A stretch of 7,475 nucleotides of DNA from Oscillatoria sp. Prado101. GTDB taxonomy: Bacteria; Cyanobacteriota; Cyanobacteriia; Cyanobacteriales; Oscillatoriaceae. The stretch covers positions 1 through 7,475 of the forward strand of contig JALOOK010000225.1 in NCBI GenBank assembly GCA_025454445.1. Reading direction: 5' to 3'. The notes beneath the pieces were generated by a model, which was given only the letters and a program-made list of their open reading frames with translations, was not told the DNA's origin and searched no databases. Below are positions 6,605 to 7,475 of this stretch, in pieces. Each line of letters opens with the position of its first letter. Positions within the stretch are counted from its first letter, which is position 1. The position numbers and the translations under genes were made by a program.

Positions 6605-7076
6605 GGATGGGCCGACTCAGGCGTTAGTTAAGAAAGTTTACATATATTGCCTTTATTTTAAGCTAACCGTCTCGGATAGGAAAGGTTTGTTTGAGGCTGG
6701 GAACGTCCAACTCCAGCTGGGCAGGACAATTTCAAAGGCTCACCCCCTGTCGCCGGTGCCCTTTATCCCCACCGCCACCCAATGCTGCCCACCCCCGCAA
6801 GTCTCTGGCAGACCTGGCCAAAAGAGCCGGTGCCGGCTGTCTCTTGCCTTTGATTCAGACTGTGGGCCAAGGGCGCGACGCACTTTCTTCCCCTGCCGCA
6901 CAGCGGTTGTTCCTTCACTCTAGCCGTCGAGAGCCTTTCCCACCCATATTATCCCTCTTTTGTCAAACAAGGGTGAAAGCCTGATCTGTCGTTGCCTGAA
7001 ATGGCGCAAATTCGTCAAATAGCCCCCAAATGACAGCAGAGGGTGATAGCAGTAACCACTTAGGTTAAGACATGGG
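6605..7076. other. Long intergenic region upstream of sds, no gene recognised
   Basis: About 470 bp lie between the sds start and the 24-bp repeats. Readings open on either strand (for example 6603-6923 + and 6691-6984 +) give low-complexity Pro/Arg/Ser-rich proteins with no recognisable family, and I do not call them. A short perfect hairpin AGCCGG-TG-CCGGCT lies at 6825-6838. I found no tRNA, rRNA or known RNA gene, and no trace of murI that I could recognise. It probably holds the sds promoter and its regulatory sequence. Confidence 0.6.
6655..6683 (-). promoter_or_regulatory. Weak candidate sds promoter
   Basis: Read on the minus strand, TAAAAT (6660-6655) matches five of six bases of a -10 box. 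Seventeen bases upstream lies TTTCCT (6683-6678), a poor -35 box. The implied start point is near 6648, giving a leader of about 44 bases before the sds ATG. This is the best-placed candidate I could find, but it is weak. Confidence 0.3.
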
Positions 7077-7184
7077 CATGATCGCCAGAACGCATGATCG
7101 CATGATCGCCAGAACGCATGATCGCATGATCGCCAGAACGCATGATCGCATGATCGCCAGAACGCATGATCGCCAGAACGCATG
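7077..7184. repeat. 24-bp tandem repeat built from a 16-mer and an 8-mer
   Basis: Four perfect 24-bp units run from 7077 to 7172. Each is CATGATCGCCAGAACG followed by CATGATCG. The array ends with CCAGAACG and CATG (7173-7184). The octamer CATGATCG occurs eight times, at 7077, 7093, 7101, 7117, 7125, 7141, 7149 and 7165, with alternating 16- and 8-bp spacing. Every octamer carries GATC, and each is followed by a base that completes GATCGC, so the unit resembles part of the HIP1 motif. Because 24 is a multiple of three and the unit lacks stops in several frames, long readings across it arise by chance; I do not call them genes. Confidence 0.95.
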
Positions 7185-7351
7185 TTTCTGTGAGTCTTTC
7201 CCATTTCTGGGGCCTGGGGATTAATGTCCATGCCCAATATGATCTGCTCCTATACCATCCCGCAATCGTCCCAGCCACCCTCTGATTGGCCCCAGTGGGG
7301 GAAGATGGCCCTTGGGCGCTCGTCTGCCTGCAAAAATTTGCCTTAACCCTC
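7185..7351. other. Intergenic sequence, nothing recognised
   Basis: These 167 bp lie between the tandem repeat and the candidate promoter at 7352. I see no gene, RNA or strong structure here. Confidence 0.5.
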
Positions 7352-7381
7352 TTGACTAGCTGTTATTCCTGGAGCTATATT
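7352..7381 (+). promoter_or_regulatory. Candidate sigma70-type promoter facing the right edge
   Basis: TTGACT (7352-7357, five of six consensus bases) and TATATT (7376-7381, five of six) are separated by 18 bp. This is the strongest promoter-like pair I noticed in the window. Transcription would start near 7388 and run to the ATG that forms the last three bases (7473-7475), through a leader of about 85 bases. Whether a gene starts there cannot be seen. Confidence 0.5.
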
Positions 7382-7403
7382 TATCCATAAGCTAGATTAC
7401 TGC

Positions 7404-7448
7404 AAAAAAAAAGGCCCCTGGTGCAACGGACAAGTTGTCCCAGAGGTC
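7404..7448 (-). terminator. Possible leftward intrinsic terminator (imperfect hairpin plus nine T's)
   Basis: On the minus strand, GACCTCTGGGACAAC (7448-7434) pairs imperfectly with GTTGCACCAGGGGCC (7427-7413). Four base pairs sit next to the loop, then a 2x2 mismatch, then about seven pairs including one G-T. A run of nine T's follows (7412-7404). This is the layout of a rho-independent terminator for a leftward gene lying beyond the right edge. The inner part GGACAAGTTGTCC (7428-7440, + strand) is also a 13-base palindrome and could be an operator in the leader of a rightward gene. The two readings compete. Confidence 0.45.
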
Positions 7449-7475
7449 AACAAAAATAAGTACTATCTTAACATG

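Noticed and set aside
6920..7237. Leftward 105-codon reading with repeated DHAFWRSC
   Set aside because: The repeat peptide is just the 24-bp DNA repeat translated. Another frame on the same strand (7060-7278) is equally open across it, and the non-repeat parts have no recognisable family or ribosome site.
7463..7470. Stop codon (TAG or TAA on the minus strand) of a leftward gene at the right edge
   Set aside because: Only a few bases would be inside the window; nothing shows that they are coding.

Overview
This window is cyanobacterial chromosome. Three things support that: four perfect HIP1 octamers (GCGATCGC) in 7.5 kb, where about 0.1 would be expected by chance; a hetZ-patU gene pair; and a cyanobacterial-type solanesyl diphosphate synthase. 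HetZ and PatU are known mainly from filamentous cyanobacteria, so the host is probably filamentous. PatU is one undivided gene here, unlike the split patU5/patU3 of Anabaena PCC 7120. The window does not show whether the host makes heterocysts.

Layout, left to right. Positions 1-204 hold no gene. They carry two copies of a long perfect hairpin repeat, one cut by the window edge, and a degenerate GTAGGGTGCGTT-type hairpin. They lie downstream of a leftward three-gene cluster: hetZ (4945-3755), patU (3762-2710, overlapping hetZ by 8 bases) and a large membrane protein of the TgpA/transglutaminase-like family (2595-205). The conserved catalytic Cys and His of that last protein are replaced by Pro and Tyr. 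A 123-bp AT-rich intergenic region separates hetZ from a divergent conserved hypothetical gene (5069-5557, +). That gene converges on sds (6604-5633, -), which makes the prenyl tail for plastoquinone.

From 6605 to the right edge (about 870 bp) I see no convincing gene. This stretch holds a weak candidate promoter for sds and a 108-bp tandem repeat with a 24-bp period. At the edge there is a good sigma70-type promoter facing right, an imperfect hairpin beside nine A's, and an ATG in the last three bases. A rightward gene may start just as the window ends, or the hairpin may terminate a leftward gene lying outside.

Functionally, hetZ-patU is a developmental/patterning regulatory module: a putative DNA-binding regulator with its translationally coupled partner. 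The downstream TgpA-like protein has six N-terminal helices, a large extracytoplasmic domain and two C-terminal helices, and may be co-transcribed with them. The best leads for novelty are the pseudo-catalytic transglutaminase linked to hetZ-patU, a calcium-loop-like motif near the PatU N-terminus, the palindromic and 24-bp repeats, and a set of heptameric tandem repeats, one of which sits in frame inside a coding sequence.
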